Assembly: GCF_028769735.1 (NCBI RefSeq)
Contig: NC_088171.1
Coordinates: 69,085,216-69,149,215 of the forward strand
DNA: 64,000 nucleotides
DNA from: Zonotrichia leucophrys gambelii
Taxonomy: Eukaryota > Chordata > Aves > Passeriformes > Passerellidae
Direction: 5' to 3'
The notes below the pieces were generated by a model. That model saw only the letters and a list, made by a program, of their open reading frames with translations, was not told where the DNA came from and made no database searches. A program made the position numbers and the translations under genes. Below, piece by piece: positions 32,836-45,000 of the stretch. Positions within the stretch are counted from its first letter, which is position 1. Each line of letters starts with the position of its first letter.

Positions 32836-35021
32836 TCAGAGATCCACGCTCCCCAGCAGGCCATGCAGTAAGGTAGCACAGCCTCAGATGCTGACGGATG
32901 CAAGGGGACAGGCAGACCTGCAGAAGCAACAGAGGTGGTTACATCCAGAGTAACAATGTTGTCCTAAAGCTGCTAATTTTTACAGAGGATGATGTGGACA
33001 TTTGGGTTCTTCTTGAGCCTGGTAAGAAACACTGGACCAGTTGATGGTAGTTTTGCCCAGAGTTACACTACTGGTTTTTTTTCACCCTTGCTAAACTTGC
33101 TGTGACAGCAAGAGCCTGATCTTCCTTACACTCGAGTTTTATTGTCAGGCTTGAGTGTGGCTGCTTCTTTTTGTTCTGTGCTGAGACCTTTGCAGTCTGT
33201 GTTCACCTGAGGAAAGAACCCAGCCCTTCCCCACTCGTGCAGTATTCACACACCAAATTTGTGCAATACCTTTTGCCTTCGATGTGAGATGCTTGTTGCA
33301 AGCCACACACATTCGGGGATGAAAGAAATGGGTTCGTGACAAAAAGCTGAAGAAGCAAAACAAGGCTTCAGGGAAGAGAGAAAGGGCCTGGGAGAGGAGA
33401 AGGTGTGAGCACAGAGGCAGAAAGCAGCGCCCTGCCATCCATCGTGCTGTGGAGCCAGGGGCTCCTTCCCTCGTGGTCTCCTTGGTGGCCCGTGTGCTCA
33501 AGCTGCAGCACAGCTCTTGCAGAGCATCCAGGCCTGTGAACCCGGCTGCTTCCAGCACTGCCAGTGCTCCTGGCGAGCTCACCGCTGCTGCCCACAGCGC
33601 TTTAGCGGTTCCTGTTCTGGTGGTTGCTCTCCGATGACAGGCACAGGGAAAAGAATACTTGTTTAAACATATCAGCATTTAGATAGTAAATACATTAGGT
33701 GACAGGAACATGCAGCAATTTTTTTGTTGTTTTTGTTTTTTTTGTTAAGAAAAAAATCTTAGGAAGTTGATTTGATTTGCTGCTTTTTTGCTTGAAACCA
33801 GGTAGTCGGTACTGATCTGCAATGAAGGGAGCCCCAGCTTCTCTAGTCAGTCTGGCCCTTTGCCTCTGTCACAACAATAAAGCAAAAACTAACTTCCTGC
33901 CTTGGCAGTTCCAGTTTTGCTCCTTTTCCTGAAAACATGAACACTTCTGTGATGATTATGTTCTTCCACACATGCTCGTGGATTTGGAAAGCTTTCACTA
34001 AACCTATCCTGTGTGGAGGAGCCAAGTACCAGGTGATGCAGCAGGGCAGAAAGGAAGCGTGGGGATGCTTGCCCTGCCTTGTCTAGTCCTGCAGCAGGAC
34101 AGGGCTCTCTGCTGGGTCCCAGCCTGCTGCACTATTGGCTCCTTGGCCACATCTCCTCTGCAGCCATCACCAGGAAAGGCTTTTCTCAGGCGGCTCTTTC
34201 TGGCCACCACAACAGGGGAAGCAGTCCAAAGCTGTCCTGTCCATTTTTGGCCTTTTTCTGTGAATCTTCAGTAACCTCTAAGCCCATCAGTAGATTTTTC
34301 TTTGGGTTTACCCTTTAAGGGCTTTCTCCATCTTTGTAAGTTCAAACAAAAATGTGAAGTGACATTATGCTTGATCTTGGGGGTTTTGTCCCCCTTTGTA
34401 AGATTTCAGTACTGCTTTTGTTGCGAGACACACTGCAAACAGATAACACCTGTTTGCAAGTGGTTTGTGGCCACTCTGAAAGAGGGTTGTGTGATTTACT
34501 TTTGGGTTTCACTGAGCAGGCTTTTTTTGTTGTTGTCCTTTTTAGTGGAAGTATTTTACCTAACTGTTGCCACTTCCTGGAGACAAACACTTTACTGGTC
34601 ACCAAATTGGAAGCAGAAGTGCCATTAACTGAACTCTGTGAATGTCAAGTTGCGCCTGTAGCTGGCACATAAGACAACACTATTGAGTGGGGGGATGATC
34701 TCCCCCCTGTAACTTTTTTTTATTTTATTTTTTAAGAAAAAAATGAAATTACAAACCTCATTTTAAATGTGTTGTGTAAAATGTTTTGGGAAAGGAGTAC
34801 GGTGTGTTTTGTCTAGTGGGCGAGATCTCCCTCCCCATTTCAGTTTCTGATGAAGTTTTAAAGAATCGTGTTACTGTATGTTTTGATCATGAATAGTCTG
34901 GTGGTGCTTCCTCATAGCACAAGCTTAAATCAAGTACTGAAAACAGTCTTACAAGCTAAATGTCTGCATGATGTTACATCTGTTGTACCTACTGAGAAGA
35001 ACTTTGTATGTAAATGTACAG

Positions 35022-35027
35022 AATAAA
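35022..35027 (+). promoter_or_regulatory. SLC22A23: Distal polyadenylation signal of SLC22A23 (AATAAA)
   Basis: A canonical AATAAA is preceded within 20 bases by TGTATGTAAATGTACA, which carries CFIm-type TGTA motifs, and followed by a TG-rich stretch (ATGTTGTCCC). This is the last canonical signal on the plus strand before the convergent PSMG4 gene and the most likely main 3' end. Confidence 0.75.
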
Positions 35028-35045
35028 ATGATGTTGTCCCATCAG

Positions 35046-36024
35046 TTTGCTCTCCCTGGTCTGGCTCCCTTGCAGTGACTTCACAAATACCCAGCAGCAG
35101 CTGATGCCTCAGCAAATAGCCCTACCCTGCTCTACAAACAGAATGAGCTGTTTGTAAATCAGGCTAATTAAAACAGCACATTGATTTGCAAGTAATTATC
35201 CTTTACAGTCAATTACAGAAGCATAGTTGACTCTGTTTCCTCAGTGGTGTAAATTGAAAAGAAAATACCCTTCAACAGTTGCTTTTTGCTATTCTGATCT
35301 TGAACTGCAGCCAAGGACAGGCAGCTGTTCCTACCAGGTAAGGAGGGGCCCTCTGCACCCACACCAAATCTGAGACATTGAAGCCACTGGGTGTTGAAAC
35401 TGTTTTGGACAAGAGACTCAGCAGCTGTGCCTCCTACAGCAGCAGCCTCTCAGTTACAGGTTTTAATTGCTGATTGTGGCACCACAGCAAGGTAAATCCA
35501 TCACTTTTCTGTAGGTGCTTAGGACAGCAGGTATCTGGAAGCAGCACCAGCAAGTTTAGTTTAGGTTTTTATCAGAAGCTGATGCTTTAGCATGAGTCAG
35601 GGCTCAACTGGGAATGAAAGAAAAAAACCACCAAAACCCAGATAGTTAACTCCTGGCTGCCATCTCATAAACAAAACAGCCAATGCCCTATTAAAAGATA
35701 CCCATCCTACCTGAAAGTAAGCCCAGAGATGTAGCAGCAGGATGCTTTTCACTGATGGTCACAGTAGTAGACCTCTCTGATTTTATGTATATGCTCAATT
35801 TACATGTGATGCTCTTCTAGCAGCCTGACAGCTTTATCTATTGCTCCAGAACTTGGCTTGTGCTTTTTCCTTCTATGTAGTCCTCAGAGATGCATAAATA
35901 ACCCTTTGTGAAATCCTTCTTGTGTTCTGAGTGCCCAAGGGAGGAAATCCACTCTTTAGCACCAGTACTATAACCAAGAGAGGCTAAAAGGACAAAAGTA
36001 ACACTCATGTCACAGCTTTACCAT
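35046..36024. other. Intergenic interval between convergent SLC22A23 and PSMG4 3' ends
   Basis: About 1 kb of ordinary sequence. The part at 35141-35220 is AT-rich, with several TAAT/ATTA cores. I see no gene in it. Confidence 0.6.
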
Positions 36025-36429
36025 ACAAAAATGTGGGGTTTCTTTATTTGAACGCTAAAAGCTGCTATACTATGTTCAGTGCTAGTACACAATAGATTAA
36101 TTGTACAGATAGCATTTGGAACTGATTTGCCATCAGATCCCAGTACTGTGTGGAGGCCACACACCACATGCACTTTTTCAGTCATGTTCATCCATTGAAG
36201 CATCCATTTGCTATCCTACTTGGCAGGGTAGCAAAAAAAAATTTTGCTTTGAAAATTCAAATTCTATTTGAAAAAAAAGAAAATCCTAGTCAAGTGTATC
36301 TATATTTAATAACAACCACAAATTCAATCAAAACAATACAAAAGAAATATACTAACTTAATGTCAGTGTGAAAATTGCAGTAAGTTTTTCTGAAACAAAA
36401 CCTTCATCTTCTTTTACAATGATGCACAA
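36025..36429 (-). other. PSMG4: PSMG4 3' untranslated region (inferred)
   Basis: Reading from the TGA on the minus strand, the first canonical AATAAA is at 36048-36043 (TTTATT on the plus strand). That places cleavage near 36025 and gives a 3' UTR of about 400 nt. The end is inferred from the hexamer only. Confidence 0.55.
36043..36048 (-). promoter_or_regulatory. PSMG4: Likely PSMG4 polyadenylation signal
   Basis: AATAAA on the minus strand, 382 nt after the stop codon. It leaves about 1 kb between the PSMG4 and SLC22A23 3' ends. Confidence 0.55.
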
Positions 36430-36551
36430 TCAGAACTTGTCTGGAAAAGCTGTCATTTCTTCTTTGATCCTGTTTTCTATGAGTAAGGTGAAATTGCTGT
36501 CTGTGTTTTGAAGATTGTAGCTGACAAATATCTGCTTTTTGGTCTTGCTGG
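36430..36551 (-). CDS. PSMG4: PSMG4 exon 3 (terminal coding exon)
   Basis: The acceptor on the minus strand is TTTTAG, two bases complete the split Ala codon, and 39 codons plus TGA follow. It encodes SKTKKQIFVSYNLQNTDSNF and TLLIENRIKEEMTAFPDKF, nearly the same as the mammalian C-terminus (VSYNLQNTDSNF, ENRIKEEM). It contains no internal Met start, so a start-codon ORF caller would miss it. It lies 5.1 kb from exon 2. Confidence 0.96.
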
Positions 36552-39500
36552 CTAAAACACAAAACAGAGTAGTCAGCCAGAGTTTACTTTTATATAAAAG
36601 TGATTATGGTATTTGAGCAAGCCTCTAAAAAAGCCACATCATGCAGATTTCTAAGATGTTCTCCACTCTTGCTGTGCTGGGTGCAGTTATAAATGAAAAG
36701 CAGAAAAGTCCCTGACCACTGGGGAGTTGGGCAAGATTTTGGACATCACAAAAGTGAGTGATATAAGACTGGTGACTGTCAACTAGCTTTTGACCTGACA
36801 CAAGACACCACTAGCCACTGGAGAGCCTTGCAGAGCTTGTAGTGGATTTTTGGACACATCTTAAATATCTTACATTGTAAGACATTACCACAGACTGTAC
36901 TGGACTCTTAGCACTGAAATTCAGAGTTTGTAAATCTGTGCTGTGTAAAACATTAGAGGGAAAGTGCTCAAGAAAGTCATTGGGCCTAAATTAATTAAGT
37001 TCTGTTTTTTTAATGAACCTTAAAAGGTTCATAAGCCTTAAAAGGCCCCAAAAAGCTATGCACCAGTTCTGTCTAAGCTTGCTATCAATTTTGTTTCCAT
37101 TAACCTTTTTTATACAGTGTCCATGAATGCTCCTAGAGGCTGGAGAGCCTTTGCTGAATGTGATGAAGCCAAGCAAAAGTTCCAGGCTACTGTAATGACA
37201 AGTACCTAGAGAGAGGTGCTACAAAATTAAGAGCTGACTTCCATGACAGAGCTAATTAAGAGTGACAAAAAAACTGTCCAGTGGGACAAGAAGACTTAAT
37301 TATCAGAGTAGAAGAGATAACACCAAGAACTGTTTTATAAATAAAATACTTAGATTTTACCACGGTAATATAGCAGTTTTTTGGCTCTTCTTATATATTA
37401 CTGAAGCTAAATTTTTTGAAAAATGTAAGCATATACAGGGAAAATAGGCACTAAATTTAAATTGTGTTGTGTAAAATAGAAGACAAAAAATAGTATTTGG
37501 GTCAGAGATATTCTTGTCCAGGAATGAGCTGGGAGCTAATGACCCCAGACACAAATCAGACTGTTCTGCTCAATATTCAAAAATGTCATCTGAATTTTTA
37601 ACACACTGCAAAATAGAGACACTCGGAATTCTAAGATTTTAATCCTTTCTAACTAGGAAACAAAATAGTTAAATATAGAAACCCATATATATGTATGTAT
37701 AAAATGTAGTTAAACAACTCCTTTAAGGCATTTTCATTATGCAAATAATTTTTTTATTATTTTCTATCCTAACCGGTTACCAGCTTCCTGACTCAGTAAG
37801 TAGAGCTGCTTCTGAAATGCAAGGATTCATTTGCCTTTTAAGACTTGGCACTACAAAATGCTGAGATAATGTAGAGTGGTGCTCTGATTGCAAAAATTAG
37901 CACCTGGCACTAGATTTTTGTGGTACAAAGCAGCATGTTTTGTAAGCACTAGTGCTTCATCATCACGCCCTAAATGAATGCAATGCTAATTCTGAACTAA
38001 TTAATGCCGTTATCCGAGCTAACAAAACTACAGAGTGCACTGCAGTGTCAAAACTCAACTTGTTAATTATGTTTGCCTATAGAGTCTCTGGGATGCTGCT
38101 CCAGTTCCCAGGAACAGGGTGAATCTGGGAGTCTCTCTGGGTTGCCTGTGCCAAGGACCACTGCTCCCAGGGCTCTGGCCCAGCTCTGAGGGGCAGGGGG
38201 ACCTTTTCTGTCCCTGCTTCCTGAGGATTCAGCTCAACGTGTGCACTCCTGCGGAAAGGACAAAAGAGGGCACATCTCGTGCCTCTGTGGAAGACCATCT
38301 GCAGCTTCAGAGTAAAGCAGAAAACTGCAAAGGACAAGGCTTACCTAAAAAGCCCTCCAGCAGGTCTGCTTCCCATGCAGCCTGGGTAATAACCCCTGTT
38401 GCACTGGCTCTTCAAAGTGGAGGAAAATCATCCTTGACAGCCATCAGCCGGGATGTGCTGAGTGCCAGGAGAAACTACAGCAGCACAGATCTGCTCCTAC
38501 AACTTCATGTACTGAGTAAAGGCCCAAACCAAAGCTTGAAGAGGAGCCCAGCGGGAGCAGAAGAGGCAGGACAAATGTTAGACGTGAGTTTGTAGACTAT
38601 TTATGCTGGAAAAGAGGTGATCAAAGTGACCAGTGCCCAGCTGAGAAATACTGAAAGAAAAGATTGAGGTGATTTTCACCAAGAGTCTGCCAGTCCCTAC
38701 ACAAGGAAGATTGAAGACATGGCACTAATCAGTACTGCAGCCCAAAGCACTGTGATTTCAGGATATGCACATGAGAGAGGCACTAATGGGCAAGGACTTC
38801 CTCAAGAATTGGCCTCCAGTATCCTACAGGAAACTTTCTCAGGATTCGGGTTTAGTGAGACATATCTTGTGCCAAAGCAATCAGCCAGGGTGGTGGGAAA
38901 CAGCCCCTGCACCTCACAAAAGCAGATACAGATATATGTAGAAAGAGGACTAAGAATGAAGTATAGTGTCTTCAGCAACAGAAAAAAGTCAGAAATAAGG
39001 AAGGAGATAGAGCTAACACATGAAATGCAGCAGTTGTGGCTAGGATCCCTACCAAACTGTCCAGAAAACAAAATGAGAATGTGTGCAATGTGATGCACAG
39101 CAGCACTGAAACTCCTGCTCCAGGGCAGGAAACCTGGCATTGCAGAAATGGTTATGTGCAAATGGCACTGCATGCTGCTCCTGCTAGTGCCTGTGGAGAC
39201 AAGAAACTGCACAGAAAAAATGGTGGGGGGAGGAAAGGAGAGAAAAACTGCCTGCCTGAAGGTTACCACATGTCAGGATGGTTAGAAAGGCTACCTTTTT
39301 TTACTTTGGAAGTACAACTGCAAGTCAGACTTGGCTGTGAATAGCATTTCTGCTATTACAGATTGTGTGGGTGTAACAGGGATTTAAATTCCCAGAGAAA
39401 AACTAAACACCAACAACAGCAAAGATGGGTATTTCTAGCTGAGGTGGAGCACAGATTTCCTTAGCAAGCACTTTGTGAAACAAAGATAAGGGATGCTTGT

Positions 39501-42004
39501 TGATGATCTTGCAGATCCACTGGCCTCAGGGTAAATAAATTTTAAAAAATAGATGAATAAATAAATAAATTTGGACTAAGTGACCATGAGTTGACCTAAA
39601 TTGCTGGACTGTCAAAGCCAGCCTAAAGACTATGATGTGAGATTTCAAAAAGATGTATTTCTTTTCCCTGAAGCTCAGGTAAAGAGCAAGCACAGTTATT
39701 CAAAGCCATAAGTGTATGATAAACTTACAGACCTTTTTTACGTTTGGTTCAAAGGGGAAAGTAATTTTCAAAATAATATACTTTAACCAGGATCACACAA
39801 GCAAGAACAGTACATAAAAATAATATGAAAGGAGCTGACTGGCAAGGAAACCTGTAACCCAGTGGGTAGATGTCATGGATACAGAGGAACATGGACCAAA
39901 ATGTAGCTGGGCCACATCTGGCTCAGAAGTTTAAGATGAAATAACAAAAGACACCTAAAGCACTCAAAGAAAAAGAAAATAGGAAGGTGCATTATAGTCC
40001 AAAGATAAATAGTAACCTATAGACCAGTACCAAGCAACAGTATCAGTCCTCAGTAACAAAGCATGGGAAATTAGGAATGCAAATAATAAAAGCGCTTTAA
40101 GAAAAAAATTTAAAAGGGTAAGAAAAAAAGGCAGCAAAACTGAGACAACTCACTAGGAGTTGTCAGAAAAGTCAGTTGACTCAGGCAGCCTCTGTCCTAG
40201 AACACTGAAAGAGCTAATGGAAGAAATGGCAACACCAGCTTATGAGCTTCAGCTATGAGACATGTAATAAATCCTTTAAGAGAGATAGCAAGCACATGTA
40301 CAAAAAGAAAAAACCCAAAAGAAGCATGGCAATCACTAAGATAACTTAGAGCTGTCAGCCAGGCTGCAATGCTACACAGAAGATTAGAGCAAGATTCAGA
40401 AGAAATGAGTGGCAAGGAGACCAAATGTTAAGTGGAATAAACTCTTATACTTTATCCCACATAAATCCTCTCTGACTACATTTTTACTGACTTCCTAAGC
40501 ATAAGGCACTAATTACACATAAAGAAGCTGTGTTATATAGTACCCCATAAAATTATTACTTGAGGTGGAATGGATTGAACTCGGTGTGTAGAGAAAATTG
40601 TGCCACCAGGGTCGACTAAAACAGTCTCTCACTTTCATACAGAAGTTATTGTGAAGAAGAAAAGATGCTAACACCATTTTTCAAAGATTAGGCTTGTGAG
40701 CAACCCTTTTTTATATAAGCCCATGGAGAAGAAGGTGTTGCAGACTGATGAAAGTGCCTGACAATACAAATTCAGGACATACTGTCTGAAATGGAGATCA
40801 GCACACAGATCATTAATAATTCTGTGGCCTTTCCATCTGAAACAGAGGGAGTAAGGTGACACTGAGCAGCTCAGCATGCTGCTTTTAAAGCTTGGTAACA
40901 AGCACCGCAGCAGTTCACCAGTAGGAGCTGCATCAGCCACTGGTGGGTGATGATGAGTAACCAGCATGACACAGCTCTCAGAGCTGAGAAGGTGCTAGGA
41001 TGTACCAGGCCGTGTATTCTTCATCTTTTTAGTATGGACATGGGAGTTTGCAAGCTGCCATTAAGATGCAGGATTTCAGCTACTGCACATGAGGGAAAAG
41101 GAAGCATCCTGAGCAGTGCCCATTTGGGTCATCTGTGAGACAATCCTGGGCTTCCCAGGCCAGAACTTGGAATGTGGGGGCTAAAAGGTGCGAGATGTGA
41201 TGTGGCTTCATCCTCAGGTGAAATGCACATGCCTGGCATGACGGCCACCTCGCCCACCAGCACAGCAGTGTCACAGCTTTACAGAGAGCAGGTCACTTGA
41301 AACCCCACTCGACAGGTGCAGCATGTGCTGCCCCAGCCTCGCACCCAAAGCCAGGATAAGGACAGCAAATAATTCACTTCTGGTAGTGCACAGCGTGCCC
41401 AAGGCCGCTGACTCAGGTACCGCAGACTCGTACACGGATGGGAAAATTAAAGTGACCCGGTGGATTGCATGGAAGCTGCCGGAACCCGCAGCAGTGCCGG
41501 CTCTGCGGCCGGGGCAGCGAGCACCGTGTCCCTGCGCCCCCCGGGCCGGGCTGGCGGCTCAGCGCCCCCAGAGAGGCCCGGCGCGCTCCCGACCCGCGCG
41601 TTCCCGGCGGGAGGCGGCCCCCGCAGCGCGCCCCCGCACCTACCCAAGCGCTGCGCCAGGCAGGAGGAGGCGGTGTCCGAGGGGTCCCCCAGGAGCGAGG
41701 CGGCCACCGGGATGCTGTCCTGCAAGCGGAGCACAGCACAGGGCACGGCTTAGTCCCGGCGGCGCGGGGTGCAGGCGGCGGGGCCGGCCCTCAGCGCCGC
41801 GGGGCTCCGGGGACGGGCGACACTCACACGGGGGCTGCACATGGCGACGGCCAGGCTGGCCAGGGCGGGCGCGGCGCCCACCCAGAGGAAGAGCGAGTCC
41901 CGCAGCCGCATGGCGTGGAAGTGCACCCGCTGCTCGCCCAGCTGCCCGCTGAAGTCGTGCAGGGCGATGCTGCCCGCCGCTCCGCCGCCGCCCGCCGCCT
42001 CCAT
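36430..42004 (-). CDS. PSMG4: PSMG4, proteasome assembly chaperone 4 (three exons, complete)
   Basis: PSMG4 (PAC4) pairs with PSMG3 (PAC3) and helps build the alpha ring of the 20S proteasome in the cytosol. On the minus strand, exons 42004-41828, 41719-41644 and 36551-36430 join in frame to 124 residues, against 123 in the human protein as I recall it. The protein begins MEAAGGGGAAGS and continues LHDFSGQLGEQRVHFHAMRL, RDSLFLWVGAAPALASLAVA and MCSPR. Exon 2 gives DSIPVAASLLGDPSDTASSC LAQRL, and exon 3 gives SKTKKQIFVSYNLQNTDSNF TLLIENRIKEEMTAFPDKF. All borders are GT-AG. The start codon is the first Met before the conserved LH(D/N)FS block. The N-terminal Gly/Ala run is GC-rich and likely variable. 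The gene runs convergently with SLC22A23 and divergently from the tubulin gene, as expected from synteny. Confidence 0.96.
36552..41643 (-). other. PSMG4: PSMG4 intron 2, 5.1 kb
   Basis: Holds two identical CArG boxes at 37018-37045 and an AATA repeat at 39556-39569. The A-rich stretch at about 38.1-40.4 kb has frames up to 158 codons (38119-38595 plus, 38802-39269 minus) with no family I recognise. That stretch could be an old transposon or retroviral remnant, but I see no LTR, primer site or polymerase motif. No gene is called. Confidence 0.7.
37018..37045. promoter_or_regulatory. Pair of consensus CArG boxes (SRF-type)
   Basis: CCTTAAAAGG occurs at 37018-37027 and again at 37036-37045, an exact CC(A/T)6GG match both times, 18 bp apart. 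Each lies in a short palindrome (TGAACCTT/AAGGTTCA and GCCTT/AAGGC). It sits about 470 bp into PSMG4 intron 2 on the 3' side. Binding is inferred from the motif only. Confidence 0.5.
41644..41719 (-). CDS. PSMG4: PSMG4 exon 2
   Basis: 76 nt, acceptor CTTGCAG and donor GTAGGTG, separated from exon 1 by a GC-rich intron of only 108 bp. It encodes DSIPVAASLLGDPSDTASSC LAQRL plus one base; mammals have DSIPVSTSLLGD in the same place. Reading through the donor gives a spurious longer frame. Confidence 0.95.
41828..42004 (-). CDS. PSMG4: PSMG4 exon 1 (coding part)
   Basis: 59 codons from ATG at 42004 down to the donor CGT|GTGAGTG. It encodes the Gly/Ala-rich start, HDFSGQLGEQRVHFHAMRLR and DSLFLWVGAAPALASLAVAM CSPR, the first beta strands of the chaperone fold. 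It lies inside the CpG island. A longer upstream in-frame stretch has no support as coding. Confidence 0.95.
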
Positions 42005-45000
42005 CGCCGCTTCTCCCGGCGCGGCCAGGCCCGAGCACGCAAGGCCCGAGCGGGAGGCCCGGCCCGCCCCGCGGCCCCGGGGAGGCGGTGCTCGCTCCTC
42101 TCCGCCCGCCCCGCAGGGAGGCACCGCCCTCGGTACCGGCCCTGCGCGGCCGCCCCGTCCGGCTCCTGGGGCCGCACGCCTCCCACTCCCCCGGGAATAC
42201 CCGCACACGGACACGCACACCGGTGCCCGCACCCCGCTCCGTGGGCGCCCGTCCCCGAGCCTCCCCTCCGCCCGTGCGCAGACCCCGCCAGCACGAGCAA
42301 TCCCGGGTACAGCCCCCCGGTAATGCGCCCCCTCCGTGCCCCCTACCCCTGAACTCGCACTCCCCCCGGTCGCTGCACACCCTCTCCGTTTCCCACTATT
42401 CCCCTCCCATCCCAAAAGACATAGCCCCTTCTCGGTGCGCCGGCATACGCCCTGTATGGGAACACGGCCGCAGCCCCGGCGGGCACCCGCTCCCAGCGCG
42501 GCTTCCCGCGGCTCACGCCTCCCCGCGCTCTGCCGCCTGCCCGCCCGCCCGGCAGAGGGATAACGCGAGGCAGCCGCAGCGATGGGGAAACCCCGCTAGG
42601 TGGCAGGTGAACCCCGGCGTGCGCGCCCGGCACACCGACGGCTCCGGGGAGCCACCCGAGAGGAGCCCCGGGGCTCCAGACGAAAGGGAAAGGGTTCAGC
42701 CTTCCCTGTGCAGCCTCGGGAAGGGGGAGGAAGGTCACAGCGACCTTGGCTTCATTCAGCTATGCAGGTTTTCGGCATCGGGGATCTACAAAGCAAGTGA
42801 TTCGGGTTTGCATAGCTCTGGAGAATATGGAGCCGTGAATAATTAAAAGCCCTACTTTGGGTGTGAATTCTGTGCTCATCCTCTTTCCGCCGCAGCATAG
42901 CAAAATCGGTCATTACTGGAGAGGATTTTCAGTAACTGTACCGTCTGTTGCTGATAAGAATATTGTCGGGTCCCCGATGGCCGTGGGCCCTTTACAATTG
43001 GAAACATGGATCTTCACACCACCGGCAGGGCAATCATCGCTGCACAAAGAACAAGAACGTTAAGGGTGCAGGTTGGCTTTTTATGAGCATTGCCTCTGCC
43101 TCCGGTTTCCTATATACCGCTGGAAATCAAAATTCCCATTTCTAAATGGTAAGACTTCATTTTCCCGTTGAAGAAATGGGTGGAGAGGAAAGAACCCTTC
43201 ATCATTTTTCTTCCCTGAGCCACTCCAGTTCTTCTGGCATCTGCCAAAAGAAAATCCTCAGCCCTGTGCTAATTTCTGGCCATGCTGCTGCAGTGACACT
43301 AAATCCCGGGAGGCAGCTAAGCCCGGCTCAGCTGCCATACCCCGACATCCCATGGCACAGGATCAGCTTGGAAAGGGGGGGGGTTACACGCCACCCCCCT
43401 GCCCTACATTTGTCACTTGATTCTTTTTGCACAAAGCATTAGGGGATGTATGGTGTCAGCCCCCCACTATATCTGTCCCCTGCCTCGCTGCTGAAAGAGC
43501 ATCGGGCTTGTGCTGGTCCCCCATGCCCACTCTACAGCCAGGCCTGACCCCTTCCCTCCATGTGGGCTGGCCTCCCACAAAGTGAGGTCTGCAGAAGCTG
43601 GGAATTGTGTTGGGGCTCAAAAACCTGTCCCCACAGCCTGTTGCAAGCTGACACATTGCCTGCGGCAGCTGTGAAATCAGACAGGCAAATAGGTGACAGA
43701 ATCCACCTTAGAAGGGAGAGAGTGTTGGCTGCATGCACTGTGCTCATTGAAGCTGTAGGTTCACTCTGCAGCTGGGTAGGCAGGCCTGGCAGCTAAAACA
43801 GCCAGGAGCATTGCAGAAATAAAATTCTAGGAACAGGATAAAATGTCTGCTGGGAGCCACACAGGTGGTGGTGATGAGATTCCTGTGGTTAGACACCTGC
43901 AGGTGATGGAGGAATTTGCCCCAGGCTTGTTTGATCAGTAGAGAGAAGAGGGAATATTAGGGCACAGTTCAGCTGAGCTGCTTTACCTCTCTCTTTTGAG
44001 AGAGAAGGAACCTCTCTTGCCTGGTTTCCATTGACTTGAAAGGAGATGAGGGTGAAAGGGAAGGCGTTGCACAGCTTTGCAGACAGATTTATTCATGCAG
44101 GTAAATCCTTCTCTAAGTGTTCAGAGCTGGTTTCTTTGCTATGCTGGGTCAGAGTTGACTTCTGCAATGTAGTCCTAGTGGAGGATCTGTTCTAACAAAG
44201 TTCCAGCTCAGGGTGTCTTCCCGCAAAGTAGAAGTTTGGGCCTCCCTTGTGTGCTGAGCCTTTGTTAAAGTAATCTGCTGGACTGAAGTAAGAGTTTTCT
44301 TCACTGCTCTTTCCACATCAGGTGCAAATGTCTGGTATTGCTTCTGAGGCTGTCTCCTGACTTGTTTCTCCCTACATGGAACTGCCCCTATTTCATCATG
44401 CTGTGATCTGTTCCTCTTCTCACCAGGAGTCTTCTCCAAAATGCCTGTAACTGCCCTTATACTAAACCCTGCAGACCTCTACAGGGCTCCTCTCCTTGTT
44501 AGCAGTTCTGTGTATTCAATGCTTTTCTGTGAAATGCAGCTGCTCTCTGTAAATCATGCTAAATCCTTGTTTAAGCTCAGAAAAGGAAAAACATTCATCT
44601 AGTGACTAAAATGCTAGTTAAGCATTTTTATTTGCCGCGCAGGTGTGTGAGTAGAGCTGTGCAGAACCAGACCATCAAGTGTGAAATGAATTTCTCTATT
44701 ACAGTACTGCAAGGTCATGAGAATCCCTACAAAATAAGAGGGGAAAGCACTCTATATGTGTATGGACCTTCTTGCATTTCCTTTAAAATGCTCGGTTTTT
44801 TCACTGTGGCCTTGAAAGCAGCACCCATAAGTCTGCCTTGTTTGTCAGGGTTGAGGCTGAAATGAGCCTCAGGTGTAGTGACACCTGAGGAGAGACACCT
44901 GACTGGAGAGAAAAATAAAGATAAAGCAAACACATCTTGGTAAAAGCACTGCCTGTTTATATGGGTGTGCATGTGTTCCTGCTCAGGTGAGATCCAAGCT

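Larger units (their letters stand above)
30991..35045 (+). other. SLC22A23: SLC22A23 3' untranslated region
   Basis: About 4 kb follow the TAG before a strong polyadenylation context at 35022 (AATAAA, preceded by two TGTA motifs and followed by TG-rich sequence). A 3' UTR of this size fits the long transcript known in mammals. Inside are earlier possible signals (ATTAAA at 31314, AATAAA at 32830 and 33876), an A21 tract at 31592-31612, a Pumilio-type TGTATATA at 32752-32759, and a GC-richer patch at about 33.36-33.62 kb that creates a long antisense frame. The 3' end is inferred, not observed. Confidence 0.75.
41460..42720. promoter_or_regulatory. PSMG4: CpG island spanning the PSMG4 promoter, exons 1 and 2
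   Basis: Dense CpG and high G+C begin abruptly near 41.46 kb and fade near 42.72 kb. The island covers both 5' exons of PSMG4 and about 700 bp upstream of its ATG (42004). No TATA box is evident, in keeping with a broad housekeeping promoter. Long frames across it on both strands (up to 295 codons) are an effect of base composition. Confidence 0.85.

Noticed and set aside
33145..33678. 177-codon antisense frame in the SLC22A23 3' UTR
   Set aside because: The longest frame outside exons and islands, but it matches no family, has no poly(A) or promoter context and sits in a locally GC-rich patch. Kept only as a note.
41323..42352. Frames of 209 and 295 codons on the plus strand across the PSMG4 CpG island
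   Set aside because: GC-rich shadows of PSMG4 exons 1 and 2, which are on the minus strand with matching splice sites.
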